Source of the DNA: Homalodisca vitripennis
Taxonomy: Eukaryota > Arthropoda > Insecta > Hemiptera > Cicadellidae
NCBI RefSeq assembly: GCF_021130785.1
Contig: NC_060214.1
Location: forward strand, 4,243,001 to 4,307,000
Direction: 5' to 3'
Length of the DNA stretch: 64,000 nucleotides
Both the position numbers and the translations under genes were made by a program. This document shows positions 25,439-37,105 of this stretch, in pieces. The notes beneath the pieces were generated by a model that was given only the letters and a program-made list of their open reading frames with translations, did not search any database and was not told where the DNA came from. Position 1 is the first letter of the stretch, and each line of letters begins with the position of its first letter.

Positions 25439-26100
25439 CAGGTTTATAATTTGATCCTGATAAAAAAAATCCAATAACACAATTGGATTTGAGTAATTAA
25501 TTGTGTTAATGCAATGTTTATCCCCATTAAAGAATAAACAAATTTTAATTCTTAATTTTATTTTATCCTATTTTATATCCATTCTAAACACTATAATTTA
25601 TTGGGACTCCTATTTTAAACGAGCAAACAACGCATTCTTTCACAACTCGTGGACAAAGATCAAAATAAATTACTGAAAAGTACAAACCAATGTGGGAGAT
25701 CTTTCTGTTTCATTGAGATAACAAAAATAAAGAGAGAATCCTTTCAAAATGCTAATTCAAGTCCAAAGAATCCTAAATGAATGAATTTCCTAAGTCTATG
25801 TGTTTATTTTAACTCACCTTACCTAATAGATATTTAAAATCTGAGAATCATAAAATAAAATTATTATGCTTATGTACAGATCATAAAACTCGTAATACTT
25901 GAGCTTTACTTGTTGTTGAAAATATTCAACAAACAAGTTAACAAAAGTTATTAAAAATAGGGTTACTGGTGAAAATAAATCCAAAGATTCAACACGAGAC
26001 AGCGATCACAAGATAAAATATTAGGCCTGTATCGATACATTAGAATTTGCGGTACTGATGAGTCGTTGTAATAAAACTTATGATGGTATTAATACTGGTG
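25439..26100 (-). other. Probable 3' UTR and downstream region of GIT
   Basis: Lies just past the GIT stop codon on the minus strand. AATAAA-type words on the minus strand occur near 25803 and 25556 and are candidate polyadenylation signals. No other feature seen. Confidence 0.35.
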
Positions 26101-26265
26101 TTACTGGAACCTGGTGAGCAGTTGTCGCGTGGCCTTGGCCATGTTGTACGCGCAGGAACGGACACGCTCGGCGCTGTTCTCCAGGCCGGCGCATTCCGCT
26201 TGCAGACGGACGGTGCTGGTGTTGAGTTGGCGCAACGCCGTGCGAACCACCTCGTCTCCTGGCTT
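26101..26265 (-). CDS. Git: GIT ARF-GAP scaffold, last coding exon (partial gene)
   Basis: On the minus strand the exon opens after a splice acceptor (GTTGTGTTGCCAG then AAGCCAGGAGACG) in phase 0 and ends with TAA at 26101-26103, giving 54 residues. It contains two helices: DEVVRTALRQLNTSTVRLQA and AERVRSCAYNMAKATRQLL. These match helices 3 and 4 of the C-terminal FAT-homology bundle of GIT proteins, which bind paxillin LD motifs at focal adhesions and synapses. It follows the 27959-28141 exon in phase. Its GC-rich codons stand out from the AT-rich surroundings. The family call rests on these motifs; the N-terminal ARF-GAP and ankyrin domains are outside what I can find. Confidence 0.8.
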   Translation of the reverse strand, partial: KPGDEVVRTALRQLNTSTVRLQAECAGLENSAERVRSCAYNMAKATRQLLTRFQ

Positions 26266-27958
26266 CTGGCAACACAACATAACCTAACTCACACACTATG
26301 GCTGACTTGTAGACTGAAAGAGATAAATTACGCTTTCTAATAATTTAAACTAATATATTTCATATAATAATATATACAGCATTAAATAATATTAAGAACA
26401 GATTGTGCTGCTAACCATCTGGATTTTAGTACCATAAGAACAATGTTAAACTTCAAATATTAATAAACGATCCTATTTTCGTCTGTTAAGACGAACGATT
26501 GAGTGACATATCTCTCTATTAAGGACATGATCAATACCCATCTAAACGCTATTTACATTATTTGATATTTTAATTGATTATCCAGAAAAATATCTAAAAT
26601 ATTTTTGTGAATCACGGATTTAAACCCAGGAGGGATCACTTCTGGCTGGTTTATACCTTCCAGTTGAACCTACACTGAGTACAGCAATAACCGATGTGTC
26701 ACTTAAATCTGGGCAACCTTATGGATGTCCAGGAGCGGCACATCACTAACCGCAAATGTATGTAATATTGGGGTAGAATGGTAGATCAATAGGTCTAGTT
26801 TACTGTGGGAGATGACTGTTGGAGTTGGTGGGGCTGCTTAAGTTTCAAAGGTTCTTGCTAGTCTAGACATAAGGGCGTGCCACCCTGCCTGCTTTGTCAC
26901 TGGAGAGGCTGGTTCAAAGCTGGCTTTCCCATTCTTTTTCTGAGGAGACATGACTGAGATTAATGCCCTAAATTCTTCCTCATGGATCTCGACACGAGAC
27001 GGCCCTTACCCCCAACCTTACCCATCCAGAATATCCTGTTACTCCGGAAGCAGCGCTAAGGTCCTTTTAGGACTATGTGCAATTTCTTAAGCTTCTTGTC
27101 CTAAGAAAGAATAAAATCATGGATTAAATCCAAAAAAGTATACACTTCACAAGGAAACTTAAAAAGCGTTTTTGATGTGTATTAATCATATCTTTACAAT
27201 GAGACATAGACAATAATTCTACGAAGAAAAACTACCATAAAAGTGTTTGAAGTTTAAAAACACTATTTTTTAGTGCGAGAATCTCAAGGTCGTTTCACTA
27301 CAGCTGGATTTTAATATTCGTTTTGTAACATACACTTGTAACTATCCATATGTTGATACTATACTGTAGGATTTCTTTTACATACCACAGTCCTAACTGC
27401 CAAGGAAAGGTTATTATCAGTCATACGCTACCTGGAGAAAAACTGTATTATCTAAACTGTTCCTGCTTTGTAGTAAAAAAAAATATATATATATATATAC
27501 CAAGAAAAATGTTATCATCACTTTATGTTCACCATAACATTTAAGGCATTTCTACTTTGATATCTCACAAATTATCATACTTAAAATTCCCAACTTATTT
27601 TAATGAACTTATTGACTTTTTGGATTTGCACCTTAAGAATGTCAATATACAACCACACAACAATGGGAGTGCCGACGGCCTAGCGGTCTAAGACGTTGGA
27701 CATTAAGTCTTAGTTAAGAGATAGCGCAGGTATCTTTGTTACAGGTTCAAATCCTGTCTGTGACCGTTGCACTTCTTATCAGGGCCGACCTTGTACTGTA
27801 TCGACTCTCCCCCTTATTCTGTTTGGTAAGATCCTCGCACAGGCCAGTGGCCCATGAGGACGGGCAGAATAAGGCATAACAGGAGATCGGTTTCCCCAGA
27901 TTTAAAAAAAAACAAACAAAAAATAACTCAGATTTGCAACTGAGCAGACAGGCTTTAC
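26266..27958 (-). other. Intron of GIT containing LINE tail and SINE
   Basis: Bounded by GT...AG on the minus strand (donor CAG|GTAAAG at 27958, acceptor at 26266). It holds a decayed LINE-like 3' segment (about 26750-27115, ending GGTCCTTTTAGGACTATGTG, similar to the tail at 25355), a (TA)n run near 27482 and a SINE at 27665-27912. Confidence 0.6.
27665..27912 (+). mobile_element. tRNA-derived SINE, copy A
   Basis: The head is tRNA-like, with Pol III A box CGGCCTAGCGG (27676-27686) and B box GGTTCAAATCC (27744-27754). An unrelated body follows (CTCCCCCTTATTCTGTTTGG, GCCAGTGGCCCATGAGGACG), ending in an A-rich tail. The same unit occurs inverted at 36427-36659. Compared with copy B, an extra ~13 bases lie before the B box. 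It is a Leu/Ser-type head with a variable arm; exact tRNA ancestry is uncertain. Confidence 0.8.
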
Positions 27959-28141
27959 CTGAGGGAAGATGGCGGTGAGCTCAGCCACTGCTACTCGTAT
28001 CCGCTCGGCACACACGGGACGAATGCGTGTCTGGTGTCCTGGAGATTGCATGGTGGCCCATAACTCCTGTATCCGCTTGGTCACCTGGTCTGTCCGCCGC
28101 ACCACCTCCTCCGACTGGGGCATGGCTCCACTCAATGCAGC
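27959..28141 (-). CDS. Git: GIT ARF-GAP scaffold, penultimate coding exon
   Basis: 183 bp, 61 codons, phase 0 at both ends, with acceptor TATGCAG before GCTGCATTG and donor CAG|GTAAAG. It encodes EEVVRRTDQVTKRIQELWAT and CAERIRVAVAELTAIFPQ, which fit helices 1 and 2 of the GIT C-terminal FAT-homology domain (usual pattern TxxVTKxIQEL ... RIxxAVTELAxLFP). Joined in phase to the last exon, they make the four-helix paxillin-binding bundle. No upstream GIT exon is recognisable in 28142-64000, so the preceding intron is long or the remaining exons lie beyond the window. Confidence 0.8.
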
Positions 28142-28330
28142 CTGCATAGTCACACAGATTAGAGGCAACAACTATTATTACCAATAATGCAGTTACAATT
28201 CTACTGCACTCATGTCTAACCTTTATCAGGTACTTATGTATATGTAATAGTTTATATAAGGGTCAGATGGGGCTTGATGATCTATTATGTCTTCCAGTCA
28301 TAGGCAATCATGGGACAACAAGGAAGTATT
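28142..28330 (-). other. Start of the upstream GIT intron
   Basis: Pyrimidine-poor sequence upstream of the exon acceptor, ending at the LINE tail at 28331. Nothing else seen. Confidence 0.4.
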
Positions 28331-30212
28331 AAGAATAAGAATAAGAATAAGAATAAGAATCATTTATTCCATTGATCTGTTTTACAGAAATAGGACAAGT
28401 CATTTTAAAATTACATACATTGTTAGAGCTAAAAATTACATTAACACAAAAAGTGTTAAAAAAGTTCACATGAAATTTAAGTAAAGTAGCAATAAATAAA
28501 AGTAATTATAGTTAGTTATAAACAAAAACCTAACATTAATATGGCAATTCATGAATTCCTCAATGCTGTAAAAAGGATTTTTCACTAGCCAATCATTATA
28601 ACTTTTTTTTAAATATTTTAAAGGAAACAAGTCTCGCATCATCAGGCAGCTTATTAAAAAAATTTATAAAAATTTAAACGAGCTTTTTAGTTTTAGCTAG
28701 TCTGTGAGGCAATATATCAATCTTATTCCTTCCCCTAGTGTTGTATTGATGGATCTCCTGTCTTGTATGAAAAAAGATTCAAATTAGATTTTGTATACAA
28801 TAAAACTTGAAAAATATAAAGATTTACTATGTGGGAATTTGAAATTGTGTACAAAAAGAGGTTTGCAGTGTTCAAGTGGGTTGGCTCCTCCAATATTACG
28901 AACAGCCTTTTTTCTGTAGCACAAGAATGTCAATGACATGTGAAGAATGACCCCATACAAGTAGACCATCACAATATGTGCGACTGAAAAAGCCCAAAAT
29001 ATGCCAATCTTAAATACTCTGGACTAACAAAACTTTTGAGTTTCCACAGTAAGTAATTTACTCTTAGAGATTTTGTTACAGACAGTATCTATATGAGTTG
29101 ACCAGTTTAATTTTTGAGTCTACATTAATTCCTAGGAGCTTGACCGATTACCAAATTGATTTCCTGTTTGAGGCTTAAAGTAATACACTGTGTTTTATCC
29201 AAATTGCATGCTAGCTTATTTGCTGCAAAACCATTCATAAGCCCTTTTTCTCAGATTGTTGGGTAATTTGTGCCAAACAGTCTAAATTATGATGACTAGA
29301 AAGTAAGGTGGTATCATCAGCGTAAATCACTGAATGAGGAGTATTGAGGTTTTTAGGAAGATCATTAATATAAAACAATAAAGAAAAAAGGCCCTAAGAA
29401 TAGAACCCTGTGGAACAACCAGTTTCCACGGTTTTCATTTGAGAGCATTTATTCCTGACACATACATATTGCAATCTATTGGAAAGATATGACTTAATTA
29501 AGTCTTAAAGCACAATCACTAACACCGTAAAATGCAAGCTTATCAAGAAGAACATCAAACAAGGACACTGTCCAAATGCTTTACTTGAGGTCACATAAAA
29601 ACTAATGAAGAGGAATCCTTTTTTTTTCAAAAGCCTCTAGGGTATGATCAATTATGTTTAATACAAGCCGAAAGTTTGTAGATTCTTCCCTGGCGGAAGC
29701 CATATTGACTATTTGAAATTAAATTATGAAACTCAAAAATAGCCATTCAGCTGGTTTGTAACATAATTGATTCAAAAAATTTATAGAAAATATAGGGACA
29801 ATTGAGATTGGACGATAGTTATGTACACAATTTTTGTCACCTTTCTTAAACACCACTGGAGTAACTTTTGACACCTTTAGTAAAGGTGAAAAAAAAAAAC
29901 CCTCATTCATGCAGTTATTTAATATTATCGCTAGGGGGTTCACTTATAAATTCAATAGTACTTTTAATAATGAAATTCGACAACCAAATAATAGTCCATA
30001 GCTTTTTGAATTTGAGAATTTTGACACAGCCTTTATAACATCCTCGGCTGTAACTGTTAGCCAAACAAATGAATTTTGATCAATCAATCGTTCTCACCAG
30101 AAAGTAATCAGGACTATGGTGACTGGGCGGGGAATTCCTTCACACTAAGCTCTTTAATTGAGTTTATGAAATACTGGTTGAATTCCTCAGGATCCAAATT
30201 TACATCTGTGCC
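28331..30212 (-). mobile_element. Jockey-like LINE, 5'-truncated and decayed
   Basis: On the minus strand, from about 30210 downward, fragments of reverse transcriptase appear in order: PEEFNQYFINSIKEL, then NPLAIILNNCMNEG and VFKKGDKNCVHNYRPIS (fingers), a YGFRQGR-like stretch, a PQGS-like stretch near 29400, an ADD-like region near 29320, thumb residues SHILYGLLVWG and FVHNFKFPHSKSLYF, and finally WLVKNPFYSIEEF. The 3' end carries a TTCTTA repeat tail (28331-28361). Many stops and frameshifts: an inactive copy inside the GIT intron. Confidence 0.7.
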
Positions 30213-30309
30213 CCCCCCCCCCCCCACCCCCCCCCCCCCCCACCCCCCCCCCCCCCCACCCCCCCCCCCCCCCACCCCCCCCCCCCCCCACCCCCCCCCC
30301 CCCCCACCC
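30213..30309. repeat. Poly-C tract with periodic single A
   Basis: About 97 bp of C interrupted by isolated A every 10-17 bases. It sits exactly at the truncated 5' edge of the LINE. Open frames on both strands here (poly-Pro, poly-Gly) are artefacts of the tract. Confidence 0.9.
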
Positions 30310-31261
30310 ATTGTTTTTTTAAGAGCTTTGTGAATAGTTTGTTTCTTTTTTATTTGAGTTGTGTGTAAACACATTGATTACTGTAAATGGAAACAAAAAA
30401 TGATATAGTAATATATTGTTTTTTAGGTTTATAATAATTGTTTCAGTATTTTGATAAAGAACCTTAAAAAGGTTTTATTCGTCAAAAAATCCACTACATT
30501 GTTGTATGTTACTCGTGCAATGCATGGATTTAACTCTGTTTTTAATACGTTTGGTGTGAGCTGTACAATTCAGTTATTTGTTATTCAATCTTTTTTGAAA
30601 CAAAAAATTGTTGAAATTTGCTAATAAAATACGCTAAAAAAAAGCTATCCTGGCAAATTTGTTTTTCAAAGTAGCCGTTTCGAAGCTAATACAATTTGAA
30701 AATTTTGAACGGCCGCCATTTTGAAATGCGATGAGATATTTGTTTTATTTTTTTTTCACTGAAAAGGACCATACACTAGGTTAACATAACTGTTAAGTTT
30801 GAATTCTGTATCTTAAGTGGTTTTTGAGTATAATTTTTTCCCCAAAAAACACATACAGACAGACAGACGCTAAACGAAGCGAAATAGGGCACCTGTTATA
30901 TTGCATTATTTGTTAGTTTTGGCCTGCTGAACAATGTGGCAAAGTTTGTTCTAATGGTTGCTGGACACCCTGTACATTAATATTGAAGAAAGTCATTATG
31001 CATTTTCTAAAAGATAACGTTCTTAAGTGCGCCTACTATAAATTACAAAAACAAGATAACCTTCGGGTTTAATTTTACATAAACTATGATTTCAAATCAA
31101 ACGTTTAAATGAGTTAAATAAAATTTTAGTGTAAAAAAGCATTATTTTCATCCGCCAGGAAATAGGCATAACAAAAAATACGATAGTTCAAAAACTCCAA
31201 TACTGTAAATAGCTACTAATTGTAAATAGCATTAAAACATGTCCCATTTTTTTTCGTTGGT
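30310..31261. other. Non-coding stretch with a transposon-like edge
   Basis: No gene. Around 30957-30973 the sequence GGACACCCTGTA resembles an inverted mariner-type end abutting TA; the partner end was not found. ACAGACAGACAGACG lies near 30854. Confidence 0.4.
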
Positions 31262-32752
31262 TATACGATAATACATTGCACTTTGTTCTACAAATTTAAT
31301 TTATCCCACTTAGTGCATGACGATACTACACCTTGCACTACAAATTTTATTTATCCCCACTTAGTGTATGACGATATATATACTTGTTCTATAAATTTAA
31401 TTTATCCCACTTAGTGCATGGACGATATTTACACCTTGTTCTACAAATTTATTATTATCCCACTTAGTGCATGACGATACTACACCTTGCTGTACAAATT
31501 TAATTTATCCCACTTAGTGTATGACGATATTTACACCTTGTTCTACAAATTTATTTATCCCACTTAGTGCATGACGATACTACACCTTGCTGTACAAATT
31601 TAATTTATCACACTTAGTGTATGACGATAACTACACTTTGTTCTACAAAACTAGTTCGTCTCAATTAGTGTACGACGATACTTACACCTTGATCTACAAA
31701 TTTAATTTATCCCACTTAGTGTAATGACGATATTTACACCTTGTTCTACAAATTTTATTTATCCCACTTAGTGTATGACGATATTTACACCTTTGTTCTA
31801 CAAATTTTATTTATCCCACTTAGTGTATGACGATATTTACACCTTGTTCTACAAATTTAATTTATCCCACTTAGTGTATGACGATATTTACACCTTGTTC
31901 TACAAATTTTATTTATCCCACTTAGTGTATGGACGATATTTACACCTTGTTCTACAATTTAATTTATCCCACTTAGTGTATGACGATATTTAACACCTTG
32001 TTCTACAAATTTTATTTATCCCACTTAGTGTATGACGATATTTACACCTTGTTCTACAAATTTAATTTATCCCACTTAGTGTATGACGATATTTACACCT
32101 TGTTCTACAAATTTTATTTATCCCACTTAGTGCATGACGATACTACACCTTGCTGTACAAATTTAATTTATCACACTTAGTGTATGACGATATTTACACC
32201 TTGTTCTACAAATTATATTTATCCCACTTAGTGTATGACGATATTTACACCTTGTTCTACAAATTTTATTTATCCCACTTAGTGTATGACGATATTTACA
32301 CCTTGTTCTACAAATTTAATTTATCCCACTTAGTGTATGACGATATTTACACCTTGTTCTACAAATTTTATTTATCCACTTAGTGTATGACGATATTTAC
32401 ACCTTGTTCTACAAATTTAATTTAATCCCACTTAGTGTATGACGATATTTACACCTTGTTCTACAAATTTTATTTATCCCACTTAGTGTATGACGATATT
32501 TACACCTTGTTCTACAAATTAATTTATCCCCACTTAGTTGTATGACGATTTTACACCTTGTTCTACAAATTTTATTTATCCCACTTAGTGCATGACGATA
32601 CTACACCTTGCTGTACAAATTTAATTTATCACACTTAGTGTATGGACGATAACTACACTTTGTTTACAAAACTAGTTCGTCTCAATTAGTGTACGAACGA
32701 TACTTACACCTTGATCTACAAATCTAGTTCACCTACTTAGTGGCACGACGAT
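31262..32752. repeat. Tandem array of ~51-bp units with dimeric higher order
   Basis: About 29 units of TTTACACCTTGTTCTACAAA followed by TTTAATTTATCCCACTTAGT and GTATGACGATA. In the centre, units alternate AAATTTAATTT and AAATTTTATTT, giving a ~102-bp dimer. A variant block (CTTGCTGTACAAATTTAATT, ATCACAC, ACTAGTTCGTCTCAATTAGT) occurs near 31567-31705 and again near 32585-32722. Long open frames here are repeat read-through. Confidence 0.9.
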
Positions 32753-34224
32753 ATACGATTATTCACGTACATTGTTGGGTTTGTAATTCCCCTGGATCAG
32801 GTATGTACATGAAGTCTGCGACGTTAGCATTGTAGTTTTATGTAAATGGGTCAGACAACTATAACAGCGACAACTGCTTCCTACAGCTGCCCTCACCACC
32901 CATCGGATTCTGCTGTCCCCTTCCTATCTTCTCCTTTTCTCTCTTATATTGTATTCCAAGATTTTGCATGCAGACATCTTCTTCCTAAGTAATTCACAAT
33001 CACTTAAAGCCATTTCGAAACCAACAAGTATAAATAGAGAGAGACGACGGGACATTGATCACTCTCCAACCAATTGTTATTTTAAAAATCCAAATTTAAA
33101 CTTTATTAACTCTTATTAGTTTATATGTTATTGCATTATTTCCGTAAATTATATAAAATAAACTGTTTGCCCTGCTTTCTTAGCAAATATTTCGTAAATG
33201 TCATTTTCAGAAAAAAAACTCTTGCTTGGTTTATTTGGTAGAAACAAAAATTAATAATAGTAAAGATTTACAATTTAATGTGCCAACATTATAGTTGTGG
33301 CAGTACATATCACTGTAAGCCTGGCCGTAGGCTATATTATTTAGTAATGTAAAGCGATCTCTATTGGTAGTGACGACTCTATTGTTATCGCAAGAAAAAT
33401 AATATTATATTCACATGAGAAGTTTAATAATATGTATCACGCATAATATGCATTGAACAAGAGTTTATTTTCCACCACTCAGGATTGCAATTTACTCGTA
33501 TATATCTTGTACTATAATGTTATCATAGTCAGATCTTCTTCATAAAGTATATTATATCCGTTTTAAAATTCTTTGGTGAATTGTCATACACGCCAAGCCA
33601 ATTCTTACCATTTTGTTACGATTTACATGGGTTGACAAATATATAGATGCCATTAAAAACTTAAGATGTAACGTGGATAATCCTACACCTTTATAAAATA
33701 AAATAAAACATTTTTGGTGGGCATTAATAAATGCAATCGCGCACAGTCTGCGTATTAAGGGCAGATACCTTATTTTCCTTACTCTTTGTAAAACAGGAAA
33801 TACGACAGATAATACGCGTTCAGAGCACATTTAATATTAAATATATTTATTACGAAGATATATGAAAGGCAGAGCCGCTCGCACGACCATCAAATACTCT
33901 ACCACCTCTGATAAGTTGAATTGGGGAAGACGGGAAATATTTGCACTTCACTTACTTAATTCTGCAGGGATTCTGAAACCTGTTTCAGATACAATCGTGC
34001 TGGGAGATACCTAAATAATACAATTTATCAACCATATTTATATCTTGTATCAGTTAAGTTAGTGAAACCAACTAAAACAACGACTCGTTTTAAAATTATT
34101 TGTATGCTTTAGAATAAACTCAACTACCGTAAAATTTACTTCAAATTAATAGGATGGTTGTACAACATTGTCAATATCGTTAAGGTTAGTTCCAAAAGAA
34201 TGTTATGACACATGCCTTTGACGT
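32753..34224. other. Non-coding stretch between two arrays
   Basis: Nothing recognisable as a gene or mobile element. Confidence 0.4.
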
Positions 34225-35815
34225 ATATACAGTTTCAGAAGTGTCACGGATTTATTCTAACAGAAACAATTCTTCAGGACGTTAACACAATTACCAATAG
34301 ATATCAGGTCGATTTGTAATATCCGTGTGTTGACGCGATATTTATCGTACCATCAATACATCCGTGTGACAACTAATTATAACAGAGAACAACTTTTTAG
34401 AACGTTTAACTTCTACCAATAAATATCAGGTCAAATCGTATCTCCGTGTGCTGACGCGATATTTCTCGTACCATCAATACATCCGTGTGATACACTAATT
34501 ATAACAGAGACAACTGTTTAGCACGTTTAAACTTCTACCCAATAAATATATCAGGTCAAATCGTATCTCCTTGTGCTGACGCGATATTTCTCGTTCCATC
34601 AATACATCCGTGTGATAACTAATTATAACAGAGACAACTGTTTTAGAACGTTTACCTTCTACCAATAAATATCAGGCCAAATCGTATCTCCTTGTGCTGA
34701 CGCGATATTTCTCGTTCCATCAATACATCCGTGTGATAAATAATTATAACAGAGACAACTGTTTAGCACGTTTAACTTCTAACCAATAAAATATCAGGTC
34801 AAATCGTATCTCCTTGTGCTGACGTGATATTTCTCGTTCCATCAAATACATCCGTGTGATAAATAATTATAACAGAGACAACTGTTTAGCACGTTTAACT
34901 TCTACCAATAAATATCAGGTCAAATCGTATCTCCTTGTGCTGACACGATATTTCTCGTTCCATCAAAACATCCGTGTGATAACTAATTATAACAGAGACA
35001 ACTGTTTAAGCACGTTTAACTTCTACCAATAAATATCAGGTCAAATCGTATTTCCTTGTGCTGATGCGATATTTCTCGTTCCATCAATACATCCGTGTGT
35101 TAAGTAATTATAACAGAGACAACTGTTTAGAACGTTTACCTTCTACCAATAAATATCAGGCCAAATCGTATCTCCTTGTGCTGACGCGATATTTCTCGTT
35201 CCATCCGTGTGATAACTAATTATAACAGAGACAACTGTTTAGAACGTTTAACTTCTACCAATAAATATCAGGTCAAATCGTATATCCTTGTGCTGACGCG
35301 ATATTTCTCGTTCCATCCGTGTGATAAACTAATTATAACAGAGACAACTGTTTTTAGAATAGAACGTTTTAACTTCTACCAATAAATATCAGGTCAAATC
35401 GTATCTCCTTGTGCTGACGCGATATTTCTCGTTCCATCCGTTGTGATAAACTAATTATAACAGAGACAAACTGTTTAGAAACGTATACCTTCTACCAATA
35501 AATATCAGGTCAAATCGTATCTCCTTGTGCTGACGCGATATTTCTCGTTCCATCCGTGTGATAACTAATTATAACAGAGACAACTGTTTAGAACGTTTAA
35601 CTTCTATACCAATAAATATCAGGTCAAATCGTATCTCCTTGTGCTGACGCGATATTTCTCGTTCCATCAATAAATCCGTGTGATAACTAATTATAACAGA
35701 GACAACTGTTTAGCACGTTTAACTTCTACCAATAAATATCAGGTCAAATCGTATCTCCTTGTGCTGGCGGTATTTCTAGTTCCAATCCATACATTCGTGT
35801 AACAATTGAACTATC
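34225..35815. repeat. Tandem array of 111-122-bp units
   Basis: About 13 units of AACAGAGACAACTGTTTAGA, ACTTCTACCAATAAATATCA, GGTCAAATCGTATCTCCTTG, TGCTGACGCGATATTTCTCG and TTCCATC. Full units also carry AATACATCCGTGTG (~121 bp). A run of central units lacks AATACATC (~112 bp). One-base indels are frequent between units. Confidence 0.9.
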
Positions 35816-36426
35816 TAAAACTAAAATAAATATATTATAACTATTTATTACAATCTACAAGTACTTGAATTCGTACGTTTGTGTGGTGTGTCTGTTGTCA
35901 ATGACAGGACTTGTTTATCATATAAGTGCATATAAATCTTTGCCACAGAACGAAAGAGTAAAAAATAGATTAAAAATACATACCAATATCGTTGTCGACA
36001 CATTCTTGCACATTTTCGAGGTAGTCCCCGACTCACCACATTCCGGGACTACCTACAAAGTAATATAATAATGATCCATACAGTAGTCAGTACATTACTT
36101 CCAATGTATAAGTTAATTCACATATAATATGAGTGAGGACGGTTGTCAGATAAGACAGATGAAGCATACACTTAGAGTAACAAAAATATTAAGTTTTAAG
36201 TGTATAATAAGAATAGTATTAAGTGTGATAAGCCATATAAATAATGCTAATGTTGTTCTGTAACAATATCTTTTATAATAAATTCTAGTTCGGCCGCGTT
36301 GCAACGCAATGTTGCTCAATATTGGAATTAGTGTGGAGGTGAAAATAGTAACATACTTAGTCAAGAAATTAGTTCTCATAGTTTTAATGTCAAATGAAAA
36401 ATTACATACTTCTTTTCTTTTTAAAT
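35816..36426. other. Non-coding stretch with a hairpin
   Basis: No gene. GGTAGTCCC (36020-36028) pairs with GGGACTACC (36045-36053). Otherwise nothing recognised. Confidence 0.4.
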
Positions 36427-36659
36427 AAAAAAAATGAGAGACCGATCCTCTTTAAAGCCTTATTCTGTCCGTCCTCATGGGTGGGCCACTGGCCTGTGGG
36501 AGGATCTTATGAAACAGAATAAGGGGGAGAGTCGATACAGTACAAGGTCAATGGTATTGATAAAAAGTGCAACGGTTACAGATAGGATTCGAACCTGCGC
36601 TTTATCTAACTCAGACTCAAAGTCCAACGTCTTTGACCACTAGGCCATCGGCACTCCCA
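36427..36659 (-). mobile_element. tRNA-derived SINE, copy B
   Basis: Inverted copy of the 27665 SINE. On the minus strand the A box is TGGCCTAGTGG (36647-36637) and the B box is the canonical GGTTCGAATCC (36595-36585). The body ends in an A-rich tail near 36430. The head starts 80-odd bases from the PIF1 fragment. Internal Pol III promoter elements look intact, so transcription is possible. Confidence 0.8.
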
Positions 36660-36742
36660 ACCATACCATAAAAGATTGTAATCAAAAGAAATGTTGTTCA
36701 AACCTCATTCACAAAATTACTATCTGATTTCATAATAATTTC

Positions 36743-36953
36743 TTAAAAAATTACATTTGAATGTGAGCCGACCTTGAGGTTAATTTCTACCTTAACATGT
36801 TTGAACGATTCCCCGCACAATAGGGCCACATACAACTGACCGCGATTGAACACTGGTTCAGATAAATATACCGCGGCTCGGTCGATTGTTTGTCCATACG
36901 CCTTTTTAATTGTCATGTATAATTCCACTTTGATAGAGAATTGTCTTCGCTTT
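36743..36953 (-). pseudogene. PIF1-family helicase C-terminal fragment
   Basis: The minus strand reads SLKRRQFSIKVELYMTIKKA, then YGQTIDRAAVYLSEPVF and NRGQLYVALLCGESFKHVKV, ending VIF and a stop. This is the conserved C-terminal end of PIF1-type 5'-3' helicases (R-x-QFPhhhhhAMTINKAQGQTh, then HGQLYVAxSR), with substitutions in the usually invariant NKAQGQ and SR positions. Upstream helicase motifs are absent. It could come from a Helitron or a viral helicase gene; its position by the viral left edge does not decide. Confidence 0.65.
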
Positions 36954-36954
36954 A

Positions 36955-37105
36955 ATGAAAGTGTACTTTACAATCTTCCAACTCGGCAATTATTGTAAAC
37001 CCGAATTTATCTTTCATTTTCTCCAAATTCACAATTTTGTATTTCTTATTTTCTTCTAATTCTATTAATTTCTTGTATTCTTTGAATGTTAAAATCACCA
37101 ACCTT
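36955..37105 (-). pseudogene. Small OB-fold-like fragment
   Basis: In the frame next to the PIF1 fragment, the minus strand encodes about 50 residues including TFKEYKKLIELEENKKYKI and KFGFTIIAELEDCKVHF, then a stop at 36952. The alternation of KYxI, KFGxxIIAEL and a short basic strand resembles the small OB-fold ssDNA-binding proteins or domains of Polinton-type elements. The C-terminal part of the 37365-39728 gene has a comparable layout. Start codon not found. Confidence 0.35.

Noticed and set aside
30076..30374. Poly-proline and poly-glycine frames on both strands
   Set aside because: Artefact of the poly-C tract.
31775..32383. Three long open frames with YKFNLSHLVYDDIYTLF-type repeats
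   Set aside because: Pure read-through of the 51-bp satellite; unit length divisible by three keeps the frame open.
31262..35815. CRISPR-like array
   Set aside because: No unique spacers between short identical repeats; ordinary eukaryotic satellites.
36585..36659. A possible tRNA gene
   Set aside because: Has A and B boxes but is attached to a shared SINE body and A-rich tail, and recurs at 27665; a SINE head, not a tRNA gene.
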